Notes: generated from the sequence alone by a model not told the origin. Shown: positions 1 to 8,532, counted from the first letter of the stretch. The stretch: 21,727 nucleotides of DNA from a virus (IMGVR_UViG_3300037189_008960:1-21727); one strand, 5' to 3'. Numbers and translations: made by a program.

Positions 1-1376
1 GGTTCAATTGTAGTGGTAGTAGAAGTAGATGTTGTTGATGTAGTTGTAATACATGAAAAGTTAGATCCAGAATCATAACATTTTTCACCAACAACATATG
101 CTCCAGTAGGTTTTTCAATTATAACACTGCCTCCACATACTAATTGATTTACTCCTTTATTAACAGATACTGTATGATTAGTATTGACACAATCTGTATA
201 AGTAAAATCAGTGACTCCTGAAATAGATGTTAATGTAATACAATTACAACAAGGTCCTAAAGCAAGAATTAAACCAGGACTGTATTCAATTGCATCAGGT
301 TGACTATAAAATGTATCACATGAATTTGGTAATAATGTAATAACATCCGATACATCCCCATTACATTTTACGTATTGATAATAAGTATTCTGATTATATG
401 GATTATAAATATTATACTCTATACAAGCTACAGTTGTTGTTGTTGATGTTGTACTTGTTGTTGGAGGACATGTTTCTCCACATACTCCGTTATTATAAAT
501 ATCTGCTGGAAAAGTAGAAAGAATAGTATTAGGTTGTCCACAAAAACTTATTGTTTGTCCAAAATCTAAATATACAGTATTAATTGTATTTGTAAAACAT
601 TCTGTATAAGAAAAAAGATATTCATATCCTCTATATTCAGTTTCTAAATTTGTAATTGTAAAACAATCACATTGTTGATTTATTGTAGTGGTTGTAGAGG
701 TGCTAGTAGATGTAGTGGATGTAGTGGTTACTAATGGATCAGGACATTTTTTATATAATGTATGAGCATTACAACTAACTAAAGTATTTTGTAATGTATT
801 TTCTCCATTACCACTCCATAACATTTGATTCCAATTTGGAATATATGAACTTGTTATTCCTTCATATCCTAATTCTAAAATATCAGAATATGAAACAACC
901 ACCCATGTTATTGAGTTTTGAAGACTTCCATTTGTAATGTCTGTATATATTTCCCAAGGAGTAAATATAAGTTGTGGAATATTACACGGTGCTTCTATTA
1001 TTTGTAATTCTTCTGAATTATAAGATGAACAACATATAAGATAATGTATTGGACATGTTGTTGTAGTAGAAGTGGTTGTTGTAGATGTAGTACTAGTTGT
1101 AGTAGTAGACGTAGTGGTAGATGTAGTGGTAGTTGGTAAACAACAATGCTGAAGTTGAACTAACAATGTATTAATGATAGTGTTTACATTATCTCCTGTA
1201 AAAACATCAGCACATTGTAAATTAGGACCAGAATAATAAATACAATGAGATGTATATAAATCTTCACAAACAGGAACTGGAGGACATAAAGACGGATCCT
1301 CAGTTGTAGTAGTAGACATATATCCTTGAGGACATTTTTCTTCTGTGTGAATTTTACCGCAATTATAACAACTCAT
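1..1376 (-). CDS. Modular Cys-rich, Thr-linker appendage protein (3' end outside window)
   Basis: The frame is open from ATG at 1376 to the window edge (458 codons, no stop), so the C-terminus is missing. The N-terminus MSCYNCGKIHTEEKC has paired cysteines and a histidine like a short zinc knuckle. Residues 31-70 hold the module C-x5-C-[DE] followed by CIYYSG and, ten residues later, GDN, shared with the next upstream genes. Four Thr/Ser-only linkers lie at about 82-107, 217-231, 306-315 and 444-456. Between them are cysteine-bracketed domains; three copies of one small domain have cysteines at 238/260/279, 318/338/353 and 379/396/414. No signal peptide is visible. The layout suggests an elongated beads-on-a-string virion appendage, perhaps for binding the cell surface. 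The function is inferred from architecture and from its place after the tail fibre genes. Confidence 0.75.
   Translation of the reverse strand, partial: MSCYNCGKIHTEEKCPQGYMSTTTTEDPSLCPPVPVCEDLYTSHCIYYSGPNLQCADVFTGDNVNTIINTLLVQLQHCCLPTTTTSTTTSTTTTSTTSTTTTSTTTTCPIHYLICCSSYNSEELQIIEAPCNIPQLIFTPWEIYTDITNGSLQNSITWVVVSYSDILELGYEGITSSYIPNWNQMLWSGNGENTLQNTLVSCNAHTLYKKCPDPLVTTTSTTSTSTSTTTTINQQCDCFTITNLETEYRGYEYLFSYTECFTNTINTVYLDFGQTISFCGQPNTILSTFPADIYNNGVCGETCPPTTSTTSTTTTVACIEYNIYNPYNQNTYYQYVKCNGDVSDVITLLPNSCDTFYSQPDAIEYSPGLILALGPCCNCITLTSISGVTDFTYTDCVNTNHTVSVNKGVNQLVCGGSVIIEKPTGAYVVGEKCYDSGSNFSCITTTSTTSTSTTTTIE
1056..1133 (-). repeat. Thr/Ser codon array (linker 1)
   Basis: This is the longest of four ACN/TCN codon runs in the partial gene, encoding 26 residues of only Thr and Ser. 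Shorter runs occur at 684-728, 432-461 and 9-47, and in neighbouring genes at 1542-1565 and 1834-1860. Codons vary (ACA, ACT, ACC, ACG), so this is an amino-acid repeat rather than a perfect microsatellite. It probably forms an extended flexible linker between folded domains. Confidence 0.8.
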
Positions 1377-1391
1377 TTATAAATTATTTAA

Positions 1392-1616
1392 TTAACATTG
1401 ATTTATCATTCTAAATATATTTGAAAAAACATGAATTAAAGAATCACCAGTTTTTATTTGTGGACATGTATTTTCACAACCACTATAAACAACACAATTT
1501 AAATTATACACCTCATCACAAAATATTGCATCTGGACAAACTGTTGTAGTTGTCGTAGTTGTTGTAATTATGGAATCTTGACAAGAACATTCATATTGAC
1601 AATAACATGATGACAT
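1392..1616 (-). CDS. Small Cys-rich protein with Thr8 linker, paralogue of its neighbours
   Basis: This is a 74-residue protein. The N-terminus is cysteine-dense (MSSCYCQYECSC), followed by eight consecutive Thr at 18-25. Next comes the shared module: C27-x5-C33-D-E, then C41-VVYSG, ten residues, GDSL, and a short amphipathic tail ending in Cys. The stretch from C27 to G52 aligns without gaps to residues 31-56 of the partial gene downstream. It looks like a single-module version of that larger protein. The start has no competing ATG nearby and follows the previous gene by 19 bases. A small tail-appendage component or adapter is likely; no family name is recognised. Confidence 0.7.
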   Translation of the reverse strand: MSSCYCQYECSCQDSIITTTTTTTTVCPDAIFCDEVYNLNCVVYSGCENTCPQIKTGDSLIHVFSNIFRMINQC

Positions 1617-1635
1617 TTAAAAAATATTTTAATTT

Positions 1636-2091
1636 TTAATCACAAATTCCATTGTTGGTTACTACTCCATTTATGGTATATAAACTTCCTTGAATAGCAC
1701 AAATATTAATACTTTGACCTTGATTTAAAGGTGTTGGATTTACTCTTACATTTGAACAATTTATATAAGTTATTTCAACAGGTGTAGGACTATTCACGTT
1801 TGCAACATGATAAGATGTACATTGTGGTAAAACTGTAGTGGTACTAGTAGTGGTACTTGTATTACAATTAGGATATATTAAATCAACTAATCTTTGAATA
1901 ATTTCAGTGACTGTAACACCTGATTGTAATCCATATTGTTCAAATAATGTACCTTCATATATTACACAATCTGAAGGAATCATTTGAACACATGTTTCTG
2001 GATTAGAGCAATCATAATCATCACAAAAAATTGGATAATTACAATAATCTATTTTAAAATCACAAGTATTTAAACAGTTACAATTATTCAT
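1636..2091 (-). CDS. Two-domain Cys-rich protein with Thr linker, paralogue of its neighbours
   Basis: This is a 151-residue protein read from MNNCNCLN at 2091. That start sits 10 bases after the preceding stop and is preceded by AATATT; an upstream in-frame ATG at 2136 would intrude into the previous gene. Domain 1 carries C17-x5-C23-DD, then C42-VIYEG, ten residues, and GVTV, matching the module in the neighbours with an 11-residue insertion. A Thr/Ser linker spans 78-86. Domain 2 has cysteines at 91, 112 and 131, nearly the same spacing (21, 19) as one bead of the large partial gene (22, 19). It is thus a compact two-bead member of the family. A role on the virion surface or tail is inferred. 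Confidence 0.72.
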   Translation of the reverse strand: MNNCNCLNTCDFKIDYCNYPIFCDDYDCSNPETCVQMIPSDCVIYEGTLFEQYGLQSGVTVTEIIQRLVDLIYPNCNTSTTTSTTTVLPQCTSYHVANVNSPTPVEITYINCSNVRVNPTPLNQGQSINICAIQGSLYTINGVVTNNGICD

Positions 2092-2101
2092 AATATTATG
2101 A

Positions 2102-2581
2102 TCAATAACAGTTATTACAATCAGTATCAAGCACACCTATTAAATAGGAATAGTTTATAACACCCCCGCCACCATTACTTATTTTAAGTTTAGGTGCTTG
2201 TAAACCTGATGGTACTTTTAATTTAAGATAATAAACATTACTATGAATGTCATGACAACCCACTTTTACTAGTCCTGAAAATGTTAGAGGTTGTTCATTG
2301 ATCCAGTTTGCTAACAATGTACTATTGTAATTATTATAATTACTAGGTACAAGAAATACAGCATCACCAATAATTAAGCTACTAAAAACAGCATCTTGTA
2401 ATGAACCTGTAGTATCTCTTTCCCATGTAAATTTATAACATAAATAACTTGATATGTTAGGCAGATTTTTACAATCAGATGTTATCTGACCATCACCATC
2501 CACTGTAACTGATACCACACTAGATGTATTTGGTAAAGTGAGACATTCACCTGGATTTAATACAATTGATTTTATAGCCAT
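2102..2581 (-). CDS. Virion-associated protein of unknown function
   Basis: This is a 159-residue protein starting MAIKSIVLNPGECLTLP at 2581, 10 bases after the previous stop. A longer frame back to 2653 would overlap the upstream gene and begin with low-complexity residues, so the shorter start is preferred. The sequence alternates hydrophobic and polar residues and looks like a beta-sandwich; a GGGG turn precedes the C-terminus. It ends TDCNNCY, a Cys-x2-Cys tail resembling the end (LDCKQCNY) of the protein at 9143-9697. From memory, similar proteins sit beside tail genes in other Bacteroidota phages, but no function is known to me. Confidence 0.7.
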   Translation of the reverse strand: MAIKSIVLNPGECLTLPNTSSVVSVTVDGDGQITSDCKNLPNISSYLCYKFTWERDTTGSLQDAVFSSLIIGDAVFLVPSNYNNYNSTLLANWINEQPLTFSGLVKVGCHDIHSNVYYLKLKVPSGLQAPKLKISNGGGGVINYSYLIGVLDTDCNNCY

Positions 2582-2591
2582 TTTAATAATT

Positions 2592-3932
2592 TTAAGGATT
2601 AATTGTTGTTGTGTTTGTTGATGTAAATCCTTGTGCACCACCGTTATCATCATAAACTACTACCACTGTACCTGTTGTACCAGTAACACACAATTGACAG
2701 AAGTTACAAGCAGAATTATAAATTATTTCTTTATGTATACATTTTACACAATTTAGTGTACCATTTGTAATACAAGTATTTGAATCAATATAAATTGTTC
2801 CATCTGTGCTTATATTTCCTGGTAGTAAAACAGAATACCCATCTGTTAATGCAGTGGGATCATTTAAAATATCTTCTCTAATTTTAATATAAATTGTAGA
2901 GCTGTGCCCTAAATTATCTGTAATTGTAAATTTAGTTCCTAAAGTTGTATTACAATCGTGGAATGTTACTGGAATGTTTGTTTTTTCACCAAAATAGAAT
3001 ACTAAACTAAATTCATCAGCTTCTGTATTATAATTCAACACTACATCAAAATCTACTACAAGATCATCACAGTTAATAGAACAACAAGTATCTTGAATTA
3101 TGCTAACAGCAGATCTTAAATCACATATAGATAACCAAATTTTTTCTAAAGTTTGAGCTAATGAATTTGATGATCCTGTCCAAAGAATTACAGCTGGGTC
3201 AGCTAATGATTGAATCACTGTTGCAGGAGCAACTGGTGTACATTCATTATTAGTTATAGAAGATAAAATTTCAGTGGGTAAACCTGTTGCTTGTCTTAAT
3301 TGACAAAACGAAGATTCCAACCCCATTAATGCATCATCTATATCTTTAGGTACTGGTGAACTAGAACAAATAGGGGTCACTTTAATAACACCTGCTGCTT
3401 CTAATGCATCTAAACGTGCATCTATACTTATAATTGCACTATCAATGCCATTTAATGTAGCATCAATATCATTTAATCTACTTAATATAGTACATATCTT
3501 TTGTGCAATTTTTTGTACATAAATTGATACAGGAACTGGATTTGTAATATCACCATTGGAATCTGTAAAATCAGAAATAAAACAACTTGCCAATCTTACT
3601 TCTATATCAGATGTACTACCAATTGTTAATGAGTCAATTATTTCTTGTAAATCACATACTTTATTTATCAATAATTGTAAAACAATACCTAATGTTTTTT
3701 CTGGATCAGGACATGTTATACAATTATCCACTAAACATTTTAAATCTAAATCAGTAAGATTTAATTGATCTTTTAAATCACAAATTTCTGTTGCAAGTTT
3801 ATATATGACATCTGATACAGAATCTCCATTGCATAAATTAATACATGATAAATCTGATCCTTGCCATATCACGCAATTAGATGATACAGGAGAACAACTT
3901 TCTTTATTTATATTTGATTTTGTAGGAATCAT
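2592..3932 (-). CDS. Structural protein with five helical Cys repeats and a beta C-terminal domain
   Basis: This is a 446-residue protein. Near the N-terminus C20-VIWQG, ten residues and GDSV form the module shared with the three Cys-rich proteins downstream. The N-terminal two thirds repeats a helical unit of the form hydrophobic-x2-I-C-[DQ]-L, anchored at C51, C93, C147, C210 and C270. A strongly heptad-like helix covers about 150-180 (LNDIDATLNGID...DARLDALEAA), suggesting trimeric coiled coil. From about 290 to the end the sequence becomes beta-rich with further Cys pairs. It probably forms a fibrous tail appendage. It is the first gene after the longest fibre-side gap and follows a candidate promoter at 4005. 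Confidence 0.72.
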   Translation of the reverse strand: MIPTKSNINKESCSPVSSNCVIWQGSDLSCINLCNGDSVSDVIYKLATEICDLKDQLNLTDLDLKCLVDNCITCPDPEKTLGIVLQLLINKVCDLQEIIDSLTIGSTSDIEVRLASCFISDFTDSNGDITNPVPVSIYVQKIAQKICTILSRLNDIDATLNGIDSAIISIDARLDALEAAGVIKVTPICSSSPVPKDIDDALMGLESSFCQLRQATGLPTEILSSITNNECTPVAPATVIQSLADPAVILWTGSSNSLAQTLEKIWLSICDLRSAVSIIQDTCCSINCDDLVVDFDVVLNYNTEADEFSLVFYFGEKTNIPVTFHDCNTTLGTKFTITDNLGHSSTIYIKIREDILNDPTALTDGYSVLLPGNISTDGTIYIDSNTCITNGTLNCVKCIHKEIIYNSACNFCQLCVTGTTGTVVVVYDDNGGAQGFTSTNTTTINP

Positions 3933-4042
3933 TATTTAAAATATTTTTTAATACAAAAAGATATCTTGATTACAATATAATATACGTTAAAATTAAGACA
4001 TTACCAAAATTATATATTAGACTATACTTGCATAGTTTTCTT
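3933..4042. other. Intergenic gap before the Cys-rich gene set
   Basis: No ORF fits in these 110 bases. On the minus strand they contain TAATTTTG, a match to the Bacteroidota -7 consensus, and just beyond the gap edge a short inverted repeat ACTAT/ATAGT (4021-4036). No T-tailed hairpin is seen, so upstream transcription may read through. Confidence 0.5.
4005..4012 (-). promoter_or_regulatory. Candidate -7 element TAATTTTG
   Basis: The plus strand reads CAAAATTA, so the minus strand reads TAATTTTG, which fits TAnnTTTG of Bacteroidota. The -33 region is weak (ATG 18 bases upstream instead of TTG). A start site here would leave a leader of about 65 bases before the gene at 3932. Confidence 0.35.
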
Positions 4043-4264
4043 TTATAGATTTTGGGGAATATTAAAATTGATTTCTTTTTGAATGAACTCAATTTTTGGA
4101 CAATTTTTAATCCAAGAAAATTCTTCTACTTTAGTATTAAACTCTTCTTCAAAAATAACCCAATTATCGTTAGCATCTTGTATTGGATTGAAATATGAAA
4201 TATTTTCATACATCTTATCTTTTACTAGTTCTTTTTGTTCAAATGTTAAAACTGCTACTAACAT
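4043..4264 (-). CDS. Small fibre-associated protein
   Basis: This is a 73-residue acidic protein. It has a central FNPIQDANDNWVIFEEE stretch and a C-terminal half with WIKNCPKIEF. It follows the probable receptor-binding protein by five bases, so the two are likely co-translated. From memory, small proteins with the same FNPIQD...NWVI core lie directly after fibre genes in other Bacteroidota phages. By position it could be a fibre assembly chaperone or a small fibre-tip subunit; the sequence alone does not decide this. Confidence 0.65.
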   Translation of the reverse strand: MLVAVLTFEQKELVKDKMYENISYFNPIQDANDNWVIFEEEFNTKVEEFSWIKNCPKIEFIQKEINFNIPQNL

Positions 4265-4269
4265 AATTT

Positions 4270-5031
4270 TTAATTTCTGTTTAGTGATGTTTGGTAAGTT
4301 AAAATAATAGAATATAATGTTGATTCTTCAGATAAACTAAACCCTTTACCTATCGCAGTAAATCCACAAGTTAAAACGGTACCAAATCCAGTATTACTTC
4401 CAATAACTAAATTACTACTACTTGGTGTTGTACTAGTGTCTGATTTTGTAAATAAAAGAGTATTATTTACAAAATATTTAGAATCTGTAGATGAAACTCG
4501 TGACATACCCAAGAATCCTTTACGGAAATTATTATCAACAATAGAACTAGGGGCTGGTGCACAATTTAATCTTGAATAGTTAGCAGAGCCCTGTGGAGAA
4601 GTTAAAGTAAAATTAGTTGTCGAAACAAGTGCTTGAATAGATGGTGATGTATTATAATTACCAGTGGCATAATACCATGCACTTGCGTCATCTTGTCCAA
4701 GAAACGCATTTGACGGACTTACACCTGTATCTGCATAAGAATTTACAGTAGGTGTAGCACCGCTAGAACTATGTGACCAACTACCATTCCATGAAGATAT
4801 ATCATAGGATCTACTTTTTAAATTATATGTGTGTGTTGTTTGAGTACCACCTACCATTGGATAAATTGCAATAAATTTATCCCATAATGAATTAGATTTT
4901 AGACTCACAACCATCGTATTAATGGCATTTTTCTGAATAGTATCAGTAATCGATGCTGCTGTAATAAATGCTTGTGCATCTGCATCAAATCCACTTTTAC
5001 TTGCAATTATTCCTATGCTTGATAATATCAT
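4270..5031 (-). CDS. LamG-like tail fibre tip / probable receptor-binding protein
   Basis: This is a 253-residue protein. The N-terminus is a helix-forming stretch (FITAASITDTIQKNAINTMV) followed by LWDKFIAIYPMVGGTQTTH. That combination is common in fibre proteins of Bacteroidota phages whose remaining part folds as a concanavalin/LamG-like jelly roll. The rest is rich in Gly, Ser, Thr and aromatic residues with alternating beta character, fitting such a sandwich. The start lies two bases after the stop of the large fibre gene. A role in host glycan or surface binding is inferred from family and position. Confidence 0.7.
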   Translation of the reverse strand: MILSSIGIIASKSGFDADAQAFITAASITDTIQKNAINTMVVSLKSNSLWDKFIAIYPMVGGTQTTHTYNLKSRSYDISSWNGSWSHSSSGATPTVNSYADTGVSPSNAFLGQDDASAWYYATGNYNTSPSIQALVSTTNFTLTSPQGSANYSRLNCAPAPSSIVDNNFRKGFLGMSRVSSTDSKYFVNNTLLFTKSDTSTTPSSSNLVIGSNTGFGTVLTCGFTAIGKGFSLSEESTLYSIILTYQTSLNRN

Positions 5032-5033
5032 TT

Positions 5034-8000
5034 TTATGCAATTAAGTTACCAAAAACATACCATTCATCTGTTGCAATCTTAACCAAAGTTGCACCACTA
5101 TATTGTCCGTTTGTTTTTAATTTTGAACTTTCACTTCGCAGTGTTACACCACTTGCCGCTGTAATTGTGCAAGCACCTGCACCATATTGCGAAATCAAGA
5201 TTTGTGTACCTATTGGGAATGCTACAGATGCGTTTGTTGGAACAGTCAAGGTATTAGCTGTTGCAACATTCATCTCTACAAGTTTATTTGCATCACTCAA
5301 AACAAGTGTATAAGAAGCCGTTTGTCTGTTTGTAGTTATTGTTGAAACTGCAAAACCCAACGCTGTAATATCTGATGCAGTTACAGCCGTATTCCCAGTT
5401 ACCCTTCCCTTTGTATCTAATGTTACTTTTACAAAGTTTCCACTACTTGCTTGTGATACTGTTGCAAGTGTTGACGTAATAGCAGTTGTTCCCGATCCTG
5501 TTACATCTCCGCTTAAAGTTATAGTTTGATTTGCTGATATATAACCACTTGGATTAGATGCAGCATAAGCACCTAATGCAGTTAATGCAGCAGATGCTGA
5601 AGTTGCTCCTGTTCCACCATTTACTATAGCCACCGTTCCACTTACATTTGCAGCAGTTCCTGATGAGGTTATATATCCATTTGGATTAGTAGCATTATAA
5701 GGTGTATAACCTAATGCTGTAGTAATATCAGATGATCCGACAGCTGTATTACCTGTAACACGGCCTTTAGTGTCTAATGTTATTTTTACAAAAGAACCTG
5801 TTGATGCTTGAGTAATAGTTGTTAAAGTAGTTGTAATAGCTGTTGTTCCTGTTCCACTTATATCACCACTTAATGTTATACTTTGGTTTGCGGTTAAATA
5901 TGTTGATGTATCATAACTTATTGTCCCTGCCGTTGATTTTACAAACCCTGTTCCTGACAATGCTGCTTGTGGAGTAAACCCAAGTGCTGTTGTAACATTT
6001 CCAGATGTTATACCAGTTATGTATCCAGCACCATTTGTTAGTTGAGAATTATTTGTTGGAATTGTTATAACTCCTGTCGTACTATTGTATGCTCCACTAC
6101 CAGCAGCAAATGATAAAGATGCTCTTGCTAACGCATCTGTGTATTGTGTAATTGTAGAAGATATTACACCAGTTATATTACTATAACTTATACCAGTTCC
6201 AGCAGAAAGTGATGTTAAGGTTATAAATCCAGAAGGATTAGTAGAGTTATAAGGAGTAAATCCTAATGCAGTAGTAACATTTGAAGATGTTATTGATGTT
6301 AAATATGTAGAATTATCATAACTTATTGTTGTACCACTAATTTTAACAAATCCTGTACCATTTAACGCCACCTGTTTATTATTAAATGTTGTCCAATCTG
6401 CTGAACTTAATAATCCTCTTGCACTTGCTGAGGCTGTCGGAATTGCAAAAGTATGTGTATCTGTTGTGCTTGTAATTGTAAAGTCTGTTCCAGTTGACGC
6501 AACCGAGAAAAGTTGTGTGCCGGCTGTTAGTCCGTTAAGCGAAGTTAAGCCAGTACCGCCACTTATAACAATGTTACCGCTACCTAATATTGTAGCACCA
6601 TTTATTGTTTTTATATTAGTTCCCGAAACTAATAAAGATTGCTTATTGTTAAATGTTGTCCAATCTGATGCAGTTAACAATCCACGATTTGTCGCACTTG
6701 CCGACGGTAAATTAAAAGTATGTGTTGAAGTTGCGGAAGTAATGGTGAAATCCGTACCTGTCGTTGATGTTGCAAAAGTTTGTGTTGATGCTGTTAATGC
6801 ATTTAATGAAGTTAATCCAGTCCCACCTGCAATAGTTATGTTCCCACTTCCCAATAAACTATTACCATTAACTGTTTTTATGTTAGTTCCTGATACTAAA
6901 ACTTCTTGAACTCCCTTCCATGTTGTACCATTGTAAAAATATGGAATGTTTAAAGTAGAATCAAAAACTTCTAAACCTTTTGGAGGTGAAATTATATCTA
7001 CTCTATCAGTTGATGCCAAACGTGGCATAAGGAATCCTCTTGATAATGAATCCAAATTAAATAAAACACAGTCAAAATCAGATGCAAACCCTCTATCACT
7101 TAATGTTATTCCAGGATAATCCATTGATTGTCTCATTCCACCTGATTCAAATGTGGTTGATTCGCTGAAAGACATAAATGTGTAATATCCAGGTGTTGGA
7201 TTTCCTGCATTTGGGATAACTATAGATTCAAAAAATATAGTTCCATTAGGCCCAAATTTTGCAAAATCCCCATCATTTGCATTTGTTGTATCAATTGGAT
7301 ATGTTTGTAATGCTGAACCTATCTGCGTAATAGTAGATTTTTTAGCAAGTCCAGTTGTAGGATTTGCAAATATTAGTAAATCTGTTAATGCTGGCGTTCC
7401 TGTCGTAAGGTCTTTTATGGAAACATCACCACTACCTAATAAAGTTTGACCATTAACTGTCTTAATATTAGTTCCGCTTACTAACGTATTTTGCTTTGCA
7501 TTTAATGCATTTTGTAAATCTTCTTGTGCTGATAGTGTTCCTGTTATTGAACCCCAAGTTGAAGAACCACCACCACCTATAGCGACCCATGATGCACCAT
7601 TATAATAGTATGATAAGTTCAAAGAAGTATCGTAAACCTCTAAACCTGTTGCAGGTGCTGTAATAGAAGTACGTTGTAAAGTAGTCATTTTAGGTTTTAA
7701 AAACCCTTTTGATGTAGATGATAAATGCAATAAAGCAGATGATTCTGTAGAACCACTTCCTATTCTTGCGTTACCATTAACATCAAATTTATAAATACTA
7801 TTTATATTTGTACCTATAATTACATTTCCTGCATTAAAATAGGTATATGCAAATGTTCTTGAATCAATTTTTATATTCAATGTAGGAGCTGAAGAACCAA
7901 TTTTTTCATAAAAACTAATTCTAGAACCATTATTATCAGAACCACCATTAATTTCTATTCTGTTTCCTGTATTACCAAAATATCCTATTTTTAATAAACC

Positions 8001-8522
8001 TGCATCTAAGTAATTTTCAAATTCAAATTGACTTCCTAAAGCACTTCCTCCACTATTTATTTTAAATATTGTAGAACCACTTGGTATTATTTTATTAATA
8101 ATAAATGTACCATTTATAGATACTTCATTATTATTTTCTGTAATTATTGAATTAATTAAGGTATTGTCTGCCCCCCATTTAACAATTTTATTTTGTAATC
8201 CTGTACCAGAAATAAAATTATTAGGATTTGTTATTGAATAATAATTTTGATCTAAAAATATTATTAAATCTTCTTGATTTATAACACTACCTGAAATTCT
8301 TCCCCATTCTACTACACCCCCAGTACTTAACCAAGAATAACCATCCCACCAATACGGTACTAGATAATCAGTGTCAAATACTTGAAATCCTTTATCATCA
8401 ATTGTTAAAGAAGTTCCTAAAATTATTCTTTCTGATGTTGATAAATTATGTAATCTACTATTTAATAGTTGATTTTTATTTAAACTTATACTGTAATATA
8501 ATTCTCTAACTGTTTCAGACAT
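5034..8522 (-). CDS. Large repeat-containing tail fibre protein
   Basis: This is a 1162-residue protein starting MSETVRELYY at 8522, ten bases after the upstream stop and preceded by AATATT; a longer frame to 8597 would overlap that gene. Three copies of a module ending in PYxYNGxxW lie at about residues 24-64, 262-318 and 485-540. NGxxLLGSG units occur near 346-368, 541-563 and 628-653. GTGFVK...TISYD...TYLT units lie near 721-741 and 856-876. TLDTKGRVTGNTAV units lie near 910-928 and 1032-1045. The last ~100 residues form a different C-terminal domain ending TDEWYVFGNLIA. These are typical tail fibre repeats; the protein probably trimerises into a long fibre carrying the tip protein encoded next. 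Confidence 0.88.
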   Translation of the reverse strand: MSETVRELYYSISLNKNQLLNSRLHNLSTSERIILGTSLTIDDKGFQVFDTDYLVPYWWDGYSWLSTGGVVEWGRISGSVINQEDLIIFLDQNYYSITNPNNFISGTGLQNKIVKWGADNTLINSIITENNNEVSINGTFIINKIIPSGSTIFKINSGGSALGSQFEFENYLDAGLLKIGYFGNTGNRIEINGGSDNNGSRISFYEKIGSSAPTLNIKIDSRTFAYTYFNAGNVIIGTNINSIYKFDVNGNARIGSGSTESSALLHLSSTSKGFLKPKMTTLQRTSITAPATGLEVYDTSLNLSYYYNGASWVAIGGGGSSTWGSITGTLSAQEDLQNALNAKQNTLVSGTNIKTVNGQTLLGSGDVSIKDLTTGTPALTDLLIFANPTTGLAKKSTITQIGSALQTYPIDTTNANDGDFAKFGPNGTIFFESIVIPNAGNPTPGYYTFMSFSESTTFESGGMRQSMDYPGITLSDRGFASDFDCVLFNLDSLSRGFLMPRLASTDRVDIISPPKGLEVFDSTLNIPYFYNGTTWKGVQEVLVSGTNIKTVNGNSLLGSGNITIAGGTGLTSLNALTASTQTFATSTTGTDFTITSATSTHTFNLPSASATNRGLLTASDWTTFNNKQSLLVSGTNIKTINGATILGSGNIVISGGTGLTSLNGLTAGTQLFSVASTGTDFTITSTTDTHTFAIPTASASARGLLSSADWTTFNNKQVALNGTGFVKISGTTISYDNSTYLTSITSSNVTTALGFTPYNSTNPSGFITLTSLSAGTGISYSNITGVISSTITQYTDALARASLSFAAGSGAYNSTTGVITIPTNNSQLTNGAGYITGITSGNVTTALGFTPQAALSGTGFVKSTAGTISYDTSTYLTANQSITLSGDISGTGTTAITTTLTTITQASTGSFVKITLDTKGRVTGNTAVGSSDITTALGYTPYNATNPNGYITSSGTAANVSGTVAIVNGGTGATSASAALTALGAYAASNPSGYISANQTITLSGDVTGSGTTAITSTLATVSQASSGNFVKVTLDTKGRVTGNTAVTASDITALGFAVSTITTNRQTASYTLVLSDANKLVEMNVATANTLTVPTNASVAFPIGTQILISQYGAGACTITAASGVTLRSESSKLKTNGQYSGATLVKIATDEWYVFGNLIA
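5350..7490 (-). repeat. Internal repeat region of the fibre gene
   Basis: Several diverged repeats are visible at DNA level. TTAAATGTTGTCCAATCTG occurs at 6384 and again at 6650. The segments encoding DTKGRVTGN are at about 5390-5430 and 5740-5795. The repeats could recombine and change fibre length or specificity. Confidence 0.7.
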
Positions 8523-8532
8523 AATATTATTG

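Noticed and set aside
9-1134. Thr arrays as CRISPR or non-coding repeats
   Set aside because: The frame is fully open through all of them and the codons vary, so they are coding linkers.
2582-2653. N-terminal extension of the 159-residue protein
   Set aside because: It overlaps the upstream gene and encodes a low-complexity Gln-rich leader; the MAIKS start is cleaner.
6466-6909. 147-residue plus-strand ORF
   Set aside because: It lies antisense to the fibre gene's repeated segments, and its own repeated, Val/Pro-rich protein mirrors those repeats.
5034-8522. Diversity-generating retroelement target in the fibre gene
   Set aside because: No reverse transcriptase or template/variable repeat pair is visible in the window, and the fibre repeats look like ordinary structural repeats.
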